A stretch of DNA of 64,000 bases from Salminus brasiliensis (taxonomy: Eukaryota > Chordata > Actinopteri > Characiformes > Bryconidae): the NCBI RefSeq assembly GCF_030463535.1, contig NC_132893.1:25632282-25696281 (forward strand). The letters run 5' to 3'. The notes beneath the pieces were generated by a model. It worked only from the letters and a program-made list of their open reading frames with translations. It was not told the DNA's origin and made no database searches. This document shows, in pieces, positions 37,701-58,559 of the stretch. The stretch's first letter is position 1. Every line of letters begins with the position of its first letter. A program made the translations under genes and the position numbers.

Positions 37701-38403
37701 TCCAGATGCATGTACAGTTGATTGGCTCTTAAAAATGCACCATTTGCTGTAGCAAACTGTTGGAGTCACCCAAATACCCCTTAAAAGTTTTTATTTTATT
37801 TTATTTTAGAGGGAATCCTCAAAGGGAAAGGCCAACAGATTCAAATGCAGTACTGGGGCACTGGCTGAGAAACCGAGACACTTTTGCACACTGGGAATTG
37901 AAATCCACACATTTATGCAGTAAATTCAGGTCTATTAAGCACTTAGGAGAAGACTCAGCTTAGCTTGGTCGTGCCTTGACTAACTTAGTGCCAACTTAGC
38001 TAGCTTCTGACACGGCGGGGCTGCAGTTTCGCCCTAAAGATCTTTGCAAAGCAGCATGGAAAAGGTCTTCCTGCACAAATCTTAGCAAGCACACACAGGC
38101 ACGGAGCTATTTCACTGAGTTTATACGGGCAGGCTGCAGTGCTAACGTTCATTTGACGTTAAAGACTTAAGGACATGGAGGTAACTAGCTAAAATACTAA
38201 AGTTCACGTTAAGCTAGCCGACCAACACGCCAACCTCATCCAGCTCAGAGCGTTAGAAGTCAGCTCTGGACACGAGCTAGAGAACACGTCCTGACCTGGT
38301 GTCGGTCGTCTGAAGCCGCCAGCATTTCGGGCTCTGACTCGGACCCACTGATCTCTCCATCCTCCAGATCCTCCATTGTGTCTCTGTTGCTATCACCCGC
38401 CAT
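34776..38403 (-). CDS. phax: phax, phosphorylated adaptor for RNA export
   Basis: Five exons in reading order: 38403-38296, 37650-37034, 35844-35724, 35336-35253, 35045-34776; in-frame total 399 residues (human 394). The protein bridges capped U snRNA and the cap-binding complex to CRM1/RanGTP for nuclear export. Visible parts: an acidic serine-rich stretch (SSDSNSDSEEE, about 70-81) typical of the CK2 site, basic nuclear localisation signals RRKRQK (86-91) and KRKR (203-206), a leucine-rich export-signal-like segment near 130-145 (QDAVAAELGILG), and the RNA-binding domain over about 222-330 (RLMEPKRELIERVVKVIG, then RRRTPGGVYLNLLKNTPSIS). The end ...NSNDLEVF matches the family's acidic C-terminus. 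The first ATG of the exon is used; a second lies nine codons downstream. It reads away from aldh7a1, with a tRNA gene between. Confidence 0.97.
36041..36075. repeat. Tc1-like terminal fragment in phax intron 2
   Basis: 'tacactgatcagccagaac' matches the terminal inverted repeat type of the Tc1-like relic at 61852-62231 (reverse-complement end 'ttatggctgataagtgta'). A solo end; little more of the element is recognisable. Confidence 0.5.
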
Positions 38404-38767
38404 TTCTCCCACTCGGAAGTTTGGCGTAGTTACTCACGTACAACGTCATCGGCGCGGCTGCTGATTGGATAAAATGACTTTACCGTTAACATTAGTCTTT
38501 AATATTATTTTAAAAAAATAAAAAACACGTACATTACATTACATTAACCACAACTGCAACATTAATTAATGTAAATATAAATATAATTATAATACTATAT
38601 AAAAATATAAATATTTAATTGACGTTGGCGTTGTATTATTTTTTTTAATTGTTTTTTATTATTGAACAGAGCGCAGTAAAACCAGCATTTGTCACTAGAA
38701 ACGTCTTTATACAAAAGAATGAAATTACGAAACGATATAGACCTTAGAAAATAAAAACGAGACAGTG

Positions 38768-38772
38768 AAAAA
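38768..38772 (-). terminator. pol III terminator of the initiator tRNA
   Basis: TTTTT on the minus strand, four bases beyond the tRNA 3' end. Confidence 0.8.
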
Positions 38773-38776
38773 GGAT

Positions 38777-38848
38777 TAGCAGAGGATGGTTTCGATCCAT
38801 CGACCTCTGGGTTATGGGCCCAGCACGCTTCCGCTGCGCCACTCTGCT
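38777..38848 (-). tRNA. initiator tRNA-Met (CAU)
   Basis: The 72-nt minus-strand sequence starts AGCAGAGTGGCGCAGCGGAA and ends GGATCGAAACCATCCTCTGCTA read in two parts (variable-arm side then T arm and acceptor). The anticodon loop holds CAT within GGGCCCATAACCC, with the three G-C pairs diagnostic of initiators. The T loop has AUCGAAA rather than TTCRA, the eukaryotic initiator hallmark, and the acceptor stem begins A-U. A-box GTGGCGCAGCGG and B-box GGATCGAAACC are present. A run of five T after the gene (38772-38768 on the minus strand) is the pol III terminator. It appears identical, from memory, to the conserved vertebrate initiator. Confidence 0.97.
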
Positions 38849-39394
38849 GTGGCTATGGGAGGCGACCTAACTACCTGATATGCTGGTAATACCGTACAGC
38901 TCGTGTTGCGCAGCCATATTGAGAAGGTCACGTTGCTACTGCGCGACAGTTTAAGTTAACACTGCTCCAGGGGAAGTGAAAGCAGAACAGGAATGTGAGA
39001 TTGGACACCATGTTATGTTCTGCTTTCAGTAAACACCAAAACCTGTTTCAATACCAGTTATTTTTTACTCCATAACTGCGGCAAGCGCCAACTTCACCAG
39101 AGAGGCAGCGCTGGGACCCCAAGGCACACTGGGAAATGTAGTGCAAATATACATACAGAACAACGCAGTTTCTAACTTGCTAAGGCAGTTGTACATTTTC
39201 ATTTTAAGGACCCTTAGTGTGGAAAACTGAATTTATCTTACTGGAAATTGACATCAAGACGTTTTAAAGTTTAAAAACAAATCCACACACCCCATATGTG
39301 GAAACTAAGCTGTAAAATAGCCTTTGTTAAAATCACTGTTATCAACACTGTGACTCTGATCAAATACTTATAGATCTGACTATATATCATCCTT

Positions 39395-39640
39395 AATTCG
39401 TGACACGCTTAATGCTGGGGGATACATACCCCTCTACCCCATGTCTACCAGTAGGCGTGGTGCCCAATGGTGCTCGAGAGAGCCCTATTCTAATGATTAA
39501 TACCCTTCTACAGGGACTAGACAAGCGGTGTGTCTGTGCATGTGCACATATGTGTCAGCAACTGGTGCAACTTAAGGTAGCAGAATGCATTCAATAGAAG
39601 GGGTGTCCACAAACACTTACACATACAGTGTGCAACTCAG
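39395..39640 (+). repeat. fish interspersed repeat, family A, copy 4 (3' half)
   Basis: It carries only the downstream half of the family: 'ggcgtggtgcccaatgg', 'cccttctacagggactag', 'gcacatatgtgtcagcaac' and the end 'gaaggggtgtccacaaac'. It lies about 120 bp before the aldh7a1 start and supplies an upstream in-frame ATG (39628). Confidence 0.6.
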
Positions 39641-39756
39641 TGGGCACATGCAAGGGGAGGGTGGGGATCCAGCCAATCAGGAGTGTCCCTGTCCAGTGGG
39701 CCTTGTCCCTCCTCCAGCCACGCGCGCACACGCAGCCCTACACTAGGCTTTTCAGC

Positions 39757-47878
<8,122 letters not shown>

Positions 47879-48194
47879 CTGGAAGCTAAACAACGAATGG
47901 TATCTGAACAGAACCGTGGCAAAAAAAAAAAAAAACACTAACACTTTCAGCTTTGCAAATTCACTAATCTAGATTATATTCCTAAACTGCAGCAATTTCG
48001 AGTGTCCGGTTAGAATAGTCAGTTTGATGTTTGTTTGAACTCATTGATTAACGGTTAAAGGTTTAATTGTTATAGAAAAAAGCCTAATGTCCTACAAAAG
48101 GTATATAAAAAAAACTTGCCGGTCTAGTAATGTGAACTGTTTTTCTAAGCACTTATCTGTCGGCGGTACCTGAAATAGCAGGTGCTTTTATACA

Positions 48195-48200
48195 AATAAA
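48195..48200 (+). promoter_or_regulatory. aldh7a1 polyadenylation signal
   Basis: AATAAA 317 bp after the stop codon, followed by a T-rich downstream element ('tttatttttgaagg'). This predicts a 3' UTR of about 340 bp. Confidence 0.65.
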
Positions 48201-48324
48201 TCTTGCCTTTATTTTTGAAGGAAATATCTGGACTGTGTTTTGTATCTGTCTTGTTATTTATGGTTGCACATTGCAAAGCACATGGAGTACCACAGCACCA
48301 CAGTCTGTGACTCCATTGAACCAC

Positions 48325-48480
48325 ATGCCATACCATAGCAACTGCCTAGCAACCACCTAGAAACCTCAGTAGCCCATATAGCAACACTACATTAACCACT
48401 AAACAACTCCATTGCAAACACCTAGTTTTATTCTAGTGACCACATAGCAACAGCCTAGCAACTCTCTGGAAGTGAGAACC
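48325..48480 (+). repeat. degenerate 'CTAGCAACCAC' short tandem repeat
   Basis: Several diverged units such as 'catagcaactgcctagcaac', 'cacctag' and 'catagcaacagcctagcaac'. A common type of fish low-copy tandem repeat just downstream of aldh7a1. Confidence 0.5.
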
Positions 48481-48654
48481 ACTAAAGCTGTGTAACTTCT
48501 CTTTTTACATGTTTTATCAAATTAAACTACAAATGAATGTTTTCAGTTTTAATACAAATCCTTAGATTGTGAATAACCACAAAGATAGTGTCCCTATTGT
48601 CTAATGTGCAGTAATACAGAAGCACTACACCCTCTGAGAATTAAACATTAAAAG

Positions 48655-48985
48655 AATACTCTATGTGGACAAAAGTATTGAGACACCTGCTTATTCATGG
48701 TTTCTTCAGAAAGCAAGTGTATTAGTTTATCCTGCTGTTGTTGGAGTAACTGTCTCTACTGTCAAGAAAATGTATTCTACACTGTGGAGCATTGCTATGA
48801 GGACTGTTGGATGAGCACCACACCACCTCATCCCCAATTCCTCCAAAAAGTATAAGATGGAGCACCATCATTCCAGAGAACACCGTTCCTTTAGCCCACG
48901 CCTTGCATTAGGCATGGTGTCGAAAGGTTCATGTTTATCCAAGTCTTATTCTATTGGCAACACTTCTGAATCTAACAGTAATCTA
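48655..48985 (+). repeat. fish interspersed repeat, family A, copy 6
   Basis: It starts 'tatgtggacaaaagtattga' and keeps 'ggagcattgctatgaggact', 'gttggatgagcaccac', 'gatggagcaccatcattcca' and 'ttgcattaggcatggtgtcg'. It lies in the aldh7a1-gramd2b convergent space. Confidence 0.65.
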
Positions 48986-50199
48986 CAAATTATTGATCTT
49001 TTAATTTCTGCATCAGTAGAAATGTCCAATGGTACTTATTTTGAGTGGCTGCTCTTTGTTGTCCATGCACGTTTACTTCCAGCAGGGGAGCTGTCGCAAG
49101 CAGAACAGGGATTGCCTTTGTTTACAGCCATGATGTTGCTGGTTTCATCAAATCATCAAATATTATGGCTTCCAGTTTCTAAGCCGGTCAAGCAGGTGGA
49201 GAAACAGCAAGTGTCAGGGATACAGAAGATACCACAATCTCTGCATGTACTAATTAGCCTTTCTTTGGGATTAGAATAGAATAGACTGTAACCCTCTAGA
49301 GATGGTGGCTTTTGATGGGCTGAGTGTACAGCACAAAACAGGGTCAGACTCCTCTTGAGCTCTCCAGCAGTACAGCCAAATAAGCTTTTGCCAGTGAGGT
49401 TACGATCAAAACATTCAGTAATTACTGATGCATTATTGGCAATGATTTTGAGGATATTGATGAAAGTGTCAAAACACAGCCACTTTTGCGGTTTTGACAT
49501 AATGTGAATCTGGCTGTTGTTCTTTGCACTATATTAAAATGTCATGATGAACAGACCAATAGAAATACTCAAATGACTTGGAATAAAATCTTTTACACTG
49601 AAAGTTGCAGGCAAGTAGACCTGTGGCCAGAACTAGACAGGAAAATGGCCAGTTATCCGTATAAACAGATCAGTAAAGTATAACTAACCAGAGCTCTCCA
49701 TAACTTGGGGAAACTGAAATTCAGCAGTGGAAAATGCAAATACAGGTCACCAATGTGTTAAAATAACTGCACAGGGAGAAAGATGTGCAGTATTCATGTC
49801 ATTAGTTACCAGTCACTCACATCACACACCAAAACACACTATAAATATTTTATTAGCAATTCTAAATTGTAACAAATGACCACAGGGAGCAGAATATACA
49901 TATCTGACCTCTTAAATGTTAGAAATTTACAAAAAACAGAGTCCTTAGGACCCATTTATACCCATTTTCTCACTAGCTAGAAACTTTTCACTTCTACAGT
50001 ACTAGTAATAAAGCTTATTTTTGTCCTTTCTCTAACTATCTTTCTTTATTCTTAATTCGTGTAAAAACCTGTTGTGTGGACCTGAGTAGAGAGAAAGTGT
50101 TGTACTATTGCACAGTTATGAATCCTCTTCAAGAATAAGGCCTTAAAGTGTTTGTTTGTTTGTTTTTTTTAATTGAAGATGCAGCTTCCACGCAGCCGG
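48986..50199. other. aldh7a1-gramd2b convergent intergenic space
   Basis: No gene is recognised. The right part is probably gramd2b 3' UTR: a minus-strand AATAAA at 49854-49849 would end it about 350 bp below the stop. A 'gtttgtttgttt' run lies at 50151-50164. Confidence 0.4.
49849..49854 (-). promoter_or_regulatory. candidate gramd2b polyadenylation signal
   Basis: Minus-strand AATAAA, the nearest canonical site I saw below the gramd2b stop codon. Confidence 0.45.
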
Positions 50200-53100
50200 T
50201 CAGCTCTCTTCAAGCAGCTTCCGCAGGTTCCTCTGAATCTGAAAGAACAGTGATCCGATTTAAGTAAACAAATCTTACAGTAATAATTATACTGCAGTAA
50301 ATTATTATACTATTGTAGGTGATCATCTTAAATTCTGGGTTAGGTTTTAAACTTTGGATTTTACACAGCAGTCACTGTTGGTTAATGCATAAAGCCAACC
50401 AAATGAAAGACTGAAAATGTACATTTCGAGTTTGAGTTTGTTTATTTGTGACTTTTTTCCTTAAATCTTACTGGTTAACTGTGGTGGGTGATCTCACTGA
50501 CTCAATCAACACAATCTCAAGTGCTAATCAGCTTTCCGTTAGTGGATAAATGTACACTTGACAAGGAAAAGCCACTACTTTTCTTTTGCTCTCCCTCACC
50601 TATACACACACCCAACTGACAATGACAAACTGTGTGTGGGGTATTCTGCTTACCTTTGAAAGCAGGATTATTAAACAAAAAAAAAAAAAAACAAGTTCAA
50701 CTTAGTCATTAGCATTAAATGATGCTGCTCCTCAACCGCTAAAGCTAATGTCAAACCAAGTCTAACCAGTTTTCGAAGTTTCACCCACCTTTTCTAATTT
50801 GAACAGGTTTGTGGACAGTTCTCCATAGATCTCTGCATTGATGTCTGCTTGAGCTCGATGGTGGATAGCATTCCTATAAGAGAGCATTTCGAACATGTTT
50901 CAATACAAATTTGAGGTGAAATAACATGGAACAATGGAAGGAAGTCTGTGCTCCGACCAGTCCATAAACATTTCTATATAGAGCATTAAACATGGAGATC
51001 AAAGTGTCCTGGATGTCAAGATCACCCTGAACCAAAACACCACGTTATGCTCAATTAAATAAACTTAGAAGTAGCTTGCTGTGCCTTTTCCGTACATTGT
51101 TTTAAGTTTAAACTGTTTGCACGTGTCTAGTTTCTTTTGAACGTACAGGAGGATGTGTGTGTGTATACACAATAACCTACAATCAAAACTGCAATAAATA
51201 CATTTAATTTGATTGTTGTATTATTTGATTCAATTCATTTGATTCATTAGGTTTTCATTATTTGTTACTAAAACTGACTATTTTGTGATGTTATGATAAT
51301 TCATCCACTGGTCTCATGTATTCATTTTTGTAGTGTATATATACGCAAAACATATATTTGTGTATATTTTTACTGTTTAACCAATTGACCTTTGACCTCT
51401 TCAAAATAATTCACAAACCTATAATAAATCATTAATATAATCCACAGTGACAGTCCTATTTCACAACAGTGGGTAAATCCTGAATTAACAAAGGTTACTC
51501 ACTCATTATGTGAATAATCTCCCACCGAGCCCAACGAATTCAGCTTTTGCTCCAGAGCCAGGATCTTGAAAGCCATGTAACATGAGGACAAGACGAGAAT
51601 ACACACCCTGCAATGACACAATAGCTCCATTTAACTGTGCCTAAAACACCTTTCATATGGCAATAACATGACGGAAAAAATAGCCCACAACTTGTTATAA
51701 CATGCAGGAGCAGCAGAGCAGGTCATTCATAAGCCTTCAATAAACGGTCCACAGTAACAACACTCACAAGAACAGATAGACGAGTAGAAGAGTGTTGAGA
51801 GACAGCGGCTGCAGAACCTTCGCTTGCTGATCAGCACCTGACACGGCCTTACCCGGACCTGAGGCAGGGAGGAGAGAATGGTGAATAATGGCTTAGAAAC
51901 TATGGAATGATGGAAATTTCAGAGTGAAATTTCATCCCAAAATTAGATACCATTCAGAAGCTTTGTACTGGAGGCCTGCAGGTGTATGTCAGCATGGACT
52001 GCCATCTCTCCTGTCTTTATCACATCCAGGAAGTTCTCAGAGAGGGGAGAAAACTCTGATTTAAAGACAAGAGGGAATAGGGTGTTTATTATAAAATTCA
52101 CAAATCACATTTAACTTGGCCTAGTTGAATAACAAGACAGAGCACAAACACTGTTGAGTCATCTTTCAAAAGCAAAAAAGCAAAAATCCTAAAAGCCTCT
52201 TAAATTTACATACACCCAGCCTACAAGCCTTTCAAGCTAGTCTAAAGAGACAAAAGGCTAACACTAGCTGACTGGGTGAAGCCCTGTTTGGACAAGGGCC
52301 AACCAGAGGAGGTGCTGCTGCAGGTATCCATGTGGTGAGCCACAATGGTGGGTAGAGCCATGGGAGAGGCCACTGAATGAAGCATATGGTAGGCTAAAGG
52401 CTACCCTACCAGACCCTACTACAATCAGCTACCTAACCACACACTGAGACTGCAACATGTTATCTGGTAAGAGGCTGGAATAATGCAACAATGTTAAGCC
52501 AAGCTAGACTAGGTCACTACTGTGGGCCATCATGGTGAATCTAAACCAGCCTTTTTCACCATAACCAAAGTCAACATCTTACTATTTATACACCAAATAA
52601 ATGTTCAGTGTGTGTTGCAAGCACACATGAGGTGAGAACACACACACACACCTGTCATCTTGTCATAGTCTGGTGTTTGAGAGCCGGAGCTGCTGCTCTC
52701 CAGCATATCCTGTCTCCTCTGACGCACCACTCCATCAAGATCTGAGAAATCGGCTGAAAAGTCCTGCACATACAGACAAATCTGGTCATGTCCTGAGGCT
52801 GCATGAGATGCACAAAACTAATCAGTGCTCACAGCAATGAAATCATGATTGTTAGATGTTTTGACTTTCTTGGAAAGGCCAATACTGCAACAACGATTAA
52901 CACACGTGTACATTATATACATTTCCAAATGGCTCTCAAAAGGTCAAAAGCAAAGAACAATGGTCCTCATGTTCACACCGTACATAGCACATACCATGAG
53001 ATTACACTAGGTTAACAGGGATCACTGGACTCCCACATATGGTACAACACAGTTACACTCTAAAGGAACAGATACAGCACTGTTCTTGTAGTCAATATAT

Positions 53101-56100
53101 GGGTTGGATAGAAAGCTGAGCATGTACGCTGGCAACAGGCGACGCTGTACTAACCAATGGAAGTGATGACGGACAGTCCCCTCTAAAGCTGTTCTCTGCC
53201 GATGATGTGATTGGGGTGCTTCCTGTATTGTCCCTCTGAAATGAATAGAAGTGGTGTGGGTGTTGGTTTGCAGGCTGACCTAGAGAATGACTTTGCCTTA
53301 GAAATCTTACAACTGGCTTGCAATGCCATGTACTTACATCTAAATGACTGCAGACTGATATTAGGAACTTGTATGTGGTGTCCCGAGACAGGAAGGATAC
53401 AAACACGTGCTGAAGAACAAACAGAAACAAAATGCATTATCATTAAGATGCCATATGAGGGCAGACTGTTCGTAATTTTAATATTTAATAAGTAATAAAC
53501 ATAAATGGACACCATATATAGAGCAATATTCTAAAAGTATGAGCTCACACAGTACACTTACCCTCTCATTTGTTGTAGTGATAACAAGTGCATTTGGCAC
53601 CAGAATGGCGGTTTTTGTCTTCTTTATATGAGTGACAGAGAGAACCGGGATAACAATCTGAGGCAGGAAAACAAACGTTAATTCTGAAATCTTTCCAATA
53701 CTTTAAACCTCAGTTACTGGAACAGATGTGTATTTACTGTAGATTTATACCTTGGTATCTCTGCCAAACACTTTGGAATGGAAACAAATCCAGTTATCAG
53801 AGACAAAAAGCCTTCCCTGATAAAGAATGTCTTTCTGTAGAGCACAGGTGTAACCTGAGGACAGACAGGAGCCATTAGATAAGAAGAGAGATTCCTTTGA
53901 CCCCAGATATCAATTCACTGATATGACTCCACTGGAATTCTTTACACACACACACGTTGTTTGACTGAAGAGTTAATAAAACAGTCAGAATAGGCAAGTT
54001 AAACATCCCCGTAAGAATAATAAATCCACTTACTTTGTTTGAGTATCTCATCCTTACTTATTTCTTTGAAGAGCTTATGATACTGGGCATTTGCTTTGGA
54101 AAACTAAAAAAAAAACAAAAAACAAAAAAAAAAAAACAATGAGAGAACGTTAAGCCTTTTTACAAACCAACTCCATCTGTCGCTTATAGAGGACAACAAG
54201 AAAATATGAAAAAGAATTTCTGGTTTTAGCATACAAATATGATTTAAGACTTTACGAGATCAATCCAGCTTGTGTGTTCTTACCTGGCTGTACCTAGCTG
54301 ACTTCCTCTCCAGCTTTGACTCACAGTCTGTTGGGCTCTGTGAAAGCGAGGCCTGGTCGACTGGTTTAAACCTTTACAAATTAAGAAAATAGTAAATAGT
54401 ATAACAATCCCCTTTAAATGTATTTACAGGATTAGGGTTCACTTTTAGTTCTCAGAGCTAGTCTTCCATATACCAGCAATTAATGACAGACCTTGGTTGG
54501 TATGTTGGCTAGCGCATTTAGCAGGAAAGCAACCTTTACCATAACACACTAAAACTGTATGTATCTAATAACATATTGGATCAGTGTAGGTGAGCGTGAT
54601 TTGTTTACAAAAAAAACATCCTTTTTAAAACTGCAACCTGTTAAAATGAATTAGGGCTGTTTTAGACCATAAATCTGCAAGTTTATATGTGGTTACAAAA
54701 TTGTATATATTATAAAAAGCAAAAACTAAACAGGTTTGGTTTAAACAAACCTCTTAGCATCGGAGACGCTGCTACAAGCATATCATACTTAATTATAATG
54801 CTCTGTGGTACAATCATGACATGGACACTGACGTTGGATGATATCACCAAACACCAACAGCTTCTATTATCATGACAGACATTGTGCTCGCACATTTATT
54901 CCATGTGTCAAATATATTTCCAGGCAGAGATACTCCCTCAACATTAGCTACCACACAGAAGAATCAGCTGCTGTTTATACACAGAACCTTCTTAACTAGC
55001 TTTAGATTACATCTTCAGATCAGGCCTACAGAGTATTCCTGGAGCAGATAACAGTTAAGAGCCTGAGCAGCAGAAGAACTGAATCCTCAGAAGTTCAATA
55101 TGGTCCCTCTGATTTATTCTTCTTACCAAATAAAGCTGCCCTAACCGCTCAGCTAAAACAAAGCCAAAGATCAGACTCCAGTCAAGGCTACAGGTGAGCA
55201 TCAATGGCAGTGTGTACTATAAACAAACCGACAGACTGACACACATGCACACTGTTTCATAAATGTGTGTTTGAACAGCAGCAAGGTTTGCAAACACCCT
55301 GCTGACGCAGGCAGGTGTAGACTGTGTTTAATGAGACGAGCCACCATCCATACATTAAATGACAGCCTCAGCCGTTTGACTGGTACACAGGGGACGGTGG
55401 TATGCTGTGTTTTTCTTCAGTAGATTGTGGGTAGTGTTAATGTTTCTGGAACACTGATCAAATGCGTACATCATACAAACAACAGATTTTGACCAATTAT
55501 AGGATTATTATGGGCAGTGTGACAATACTTCAAGACATAAATAGTATGTCTGTGTTTATTTTTTCTGACAAGTTGAAATATGAATGAACAGTTTTGCACT
55601 AAAGCTAATAATGAGTGATGTGCTCTCTGTAATTAAAACACTTAGTTGGTTAGTGGCCCAGAAGTATCAACAATATCCATGATCTGCTAAAAACTGCATA
55701 GTGACACAGTGATGTGATTTATCACAACAACAACTGATACTGCTCCTCTAAATACCCACATAAACCACAGACATACTTAACATCAGTAGCAGTTACTAAA
55801 AAGCTAAGCTAGCTGGTCTTACTTTACTCATTTAATCAGGCCTTTAAATGAAACCACTGCATTCATAGTTTCATAGTCAAATGTGGGAATACTGGAGCAT
55901 CTCAAAACTAATTCAAAAGGGTTAAACTTCATATATGTGCCTTCTTGTAAGCCCTTTTTGTGTTGATACTGTTTCATTAGTAATTCAAAACTCAAAAATA
56001 CACAAAAATAAACATTTGAATAATTTGAGATATTGGATATCTGAAATTATGGTAATTTTTTTGCATGATATTTGAATTTTGTGAGATGCACTTGTACTAC

Positions 56101-57468
56101 ATTTGGGCTCGGAAATGTCTTCAGGTATCATGACACTACCTTTTTGGCCAGGTTACCCAACAAACTGTAGCAAAAAATGAATTTTAATAATAATAATAAT
56201 AATAATAATAACAATAATAATTTTTACTGGTATAAAAACTGCCTTTGGTTGTTGACATTGTATACAATTTGAACACAGCTGATGTGTTTGGTTGGTATCT
56301 GAAGCTTTGTTAATTTTACACTGGAGCTACAAAACTAAATGAGCTAATAACTGATGACAGGTCAGGGTTTAAAATACTGCTATTATAGATCTAATATTAT
56401 TAAACTGAAAATTGATCCCAAGGTCAGAACTTTTCACAGTACACTGTGAACAATTCATGTCCGATACTTATGTCCAACCCATGTCCACCACAACACACCA
56501 CTCTCACCTCATCAGAGCTGTCTTCCTCCTGCTCTCCGAGAGGTCAGACTCGGTGTCCACGGACAGCTGGGACTCGAACCCTGACTTCCCACCTCTTCTC
56601 TGCCTCTCCTCTCCATTCTCAGCCTCAGGACTGTGAATGTTTGGCAGCTCCACAGCAAACCTATAAATCAGATTGTCAGACTTATAGATACTTGGAAATG
56701 CAATCAGACACCTATTTTAACACAGTAACGTCCACACGTTTCATCTGCCTTCCAGCTTTTGTTGGAGGCGACTTTGATAAGTGAGGAATTCCTGCGAGGA
56801 CAACTCATCAAAGCTGAGCGACGCATTTGTTAAGAAAAGCAGATGCAAATGTGGTGGGACAAGGTCGAGCAACGAAAGCGCAGAGGAGACGAACACTTCT
56901 GCTAGTGAACTTAAATGACATGGCGTGGGTGACCTGGAGGAAATGCTAGACAGCTACATAGTGAGTAAATAGGAGGACAGTGCTAAAGTACCGACGACCT
57001 TGGTGATAGTCTAACGTGAGCGTAGCGGCCCATAAACGTCCCACACCATAAAAGGCTGTACTTTTTTTAATGGCAGTCAGCTGGGAAAATAACCCACAGT
57101 ACACAGTGCTTTTAGGACCTTTACTGGCAGTCTGAGGGGTCAGAAAGTTTTGTTAATTGGCACACTGAGCCGCACACCCTGTAAACAGCCGGTTCTCGAC
57201 GGCTTCACGACTTAGGGCACTAAACGGTCTCTGTGACAATGAGCTTCGCCAAGTACCGCAGAGCTAGCGCTCCCCTACCAGGTTAGCCTGGTGAGCTAAC
57301 ACGGCCTTTCCACGGCAGCGCTGCAGCTGGAGAACCGATGCAAACATGCAGGGGAACTTACTTGTTTTGGGTTCGTGAGTCTTTTCTGTCAGTCCTGATG
57401 GGCTTCACTGGTTCTGGGGATGAGAACGGAGTCTGGGCTCGGTCTGCCTGGTCGATCATCAGCACCAT
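50200..57468 (-). CDS. gramd2b: gramd2b (gramd3), GRAM-domain membrane protein
   Basis: Fourteen exons in reading order: 57468-57362, 56660-56508, 54371-54284, 54103-54034, 53854-53751, 53657-53562, 53409-53338, 53235-53155, 52763-52652, 52055-51951, 51858-51768, 51607-51503, 50873-50789, 50238-50200. All have GT/AG junctions and close in frame to 435 residues (human 432). A low-complexity N-terminus precedes the GRAM domain at about 119-230 (YHKLF, ALQKDILYQGRLFVSDNWICFHSKVFG, FVSFLSRDTTYKFL). A Ser-rich linker follows with SSAENSFRGDCPSSLPL and DFSDLDGVV. One transmembrane helix lies at about 350-373 (LNTLLLVYLFLVCILVLSSC), then a short coiled C-terminus ending NLRKLLEES. Family members bind phosphoinositides and sit at ER-plasma membrane contacts. 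The first ATG (MVLMID) has no homology support; the fourth codon is also ATG. Confidence 0.96.
54372..56507 (-). other. gramd2b intron 2
   Basis: 2.1 kb without recognisable exons. It holds an interspersed-repeat-like segment at about 55880-56100 ending 'gtgagatgcacttgta' and an (AAT)n tract at 56186-56220. Confidence 0.5.
56186..56220 (+). repeat. (AAT)n microsatellite
   Basis: About ten AAT/TAA units with one interruption ('aacaataat'), in gramd2b intron 2. Confidence 0.85.
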
Positions 57469-57800
57469 TTTCGCAAGGGACTGCAAAAGCTCTCGCCTCC
57501 CCCCCAGAGCCCAGAGTCTCCTCCGAGAAGTTTAGCCGAACTCCGGTGAGGTCCTCCAAGGGGTTAAAATTTGGGAAGGAGGTCCTATCCAGGAGAGAAC
57601 GGGAAATGTCGCCCTCTTCTTTCGCAATTGGGAAAGTCCTTAATTTCGAGGCCCGTTTGACAAGTTGGGAAGCGGCTGTGCTCCAATATGCGCACTGTTG
57701 CCTGTCCAGGCGTTCTCCAATCCAGTCCAGAGCTCTCCAGTGCTCTCTACTTTCCTGACCACCAGCTGCTAATGGTTGTAGTTACAAGCTATATATGCAT
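57469..57800 (-). promoter_or_regulatory. gramd2b 5' UTR and promoter region
   Basis: The sequence above the ATG is moderately GC-rich and switches to AT-rich beyond about 57780. No TATA box is obvious. The transcription start cannot be read from sequence. Confidence 0.35.
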
Positions 57801-57949
57801 GCCTAACTAAGGGGGCGTGTCCCAAATTCACACATCGTTCATGAACTACGTGCCATTAAGCCGTTTTCTAATGTAGACTGTATAGCCATGTTGTACTTCT
57901 TAAATGGTCATCAATAAACAGTGTTTTTTTTTTTTATAGTTTATCTGTG

Positions 57950-58240
57950 CATCCCATCTAACAGTGACTGAATTTTCAGATAAATGATGTGATATCACTT
58001 TTACACAAAGTTGATAAAGATACTGATATCTTTAGCTGGTGCAAAGTGGACCAAAAGGTGGCCTTTGTAAGCTATAGGTTGTTTGCCACATGTTTGCTAA
58101 TGAAGTCAAGATAGCCTACAGGTATCACCGGCGTCCAGACGGGTTAAGCGCCCAATATACCAATAAAACTAATCCCCTTTATCACATAATCACAGTCTGG
58201 AGCGTAATGTTAATTCCAGTCTCAACTAGCACATAGAATT
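57950..58240 (+). repeat. diverged duplicated non-coding block, copy 1
   Basis: Shares with 58560-58850 the ordered words 'cagtgactgaat', 'ggtggcctttg', 'ctataggttgtttgcca', 'tgctaatgaagtcaagatag', 'ctacaggtatcacc' and 'agtcccctttattacat' (copy 1 reads aatcccctttatcacat). Spacing differs by indels. No coding potential. Confidence 0.75.
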
Positions 58241-58559
58241 ATTATTATTTATTATTATTATTATATTATTATTTCCTTGCATTGCACTTTAAACCTGTAA
58301 ACTTTTGATTCCCAACATCTGGAAAAAAAAGTTTTTTTGATTCTCTCTATATATTATTTCTTATTTAGTTAATCTTTACTTTTCTCATCATGTCTTCTAT
58401 CTTGTGTTTCATATGATGAGACGGTTATCAAGGCATTTCACGGCATTGTACTCTGTCTGACTACGTATGTGACCTACAACCTGATTTCACTGGAACTGTA
58501 TGAAGTGCCAGTCATGTTATAGTGCTCAAATTGTCAGCAATACATAAATACACCAGAAA

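Larger units (their letters stand above)
38404..39756. promoter_or_regulatory. phax / aldh7a1 divergent intergenic and promoter region
   Basis: 1.35 kb between two divergent start codons. It contains an initiator tRNA gene (38777-38848), an AT-rich stretch (38500-38670) and a repeat copy (39395-39640) close to the aldh7a1 start. No TATA box is obvious for either gene. Just before the aldh7a1 ATG the sequence is GC-rich ('cacgcgcgcacacgcagcc'). Confidence 0.5.

Noticed and set aside
51503-51858. Possible one-base frameshift between gramd2b exons 11 and 12
   Set aside because: A recount of the acceptor (GGTGTG after tgcag at 51607) restores the frame; the transmembrane segment reads through cleanly.
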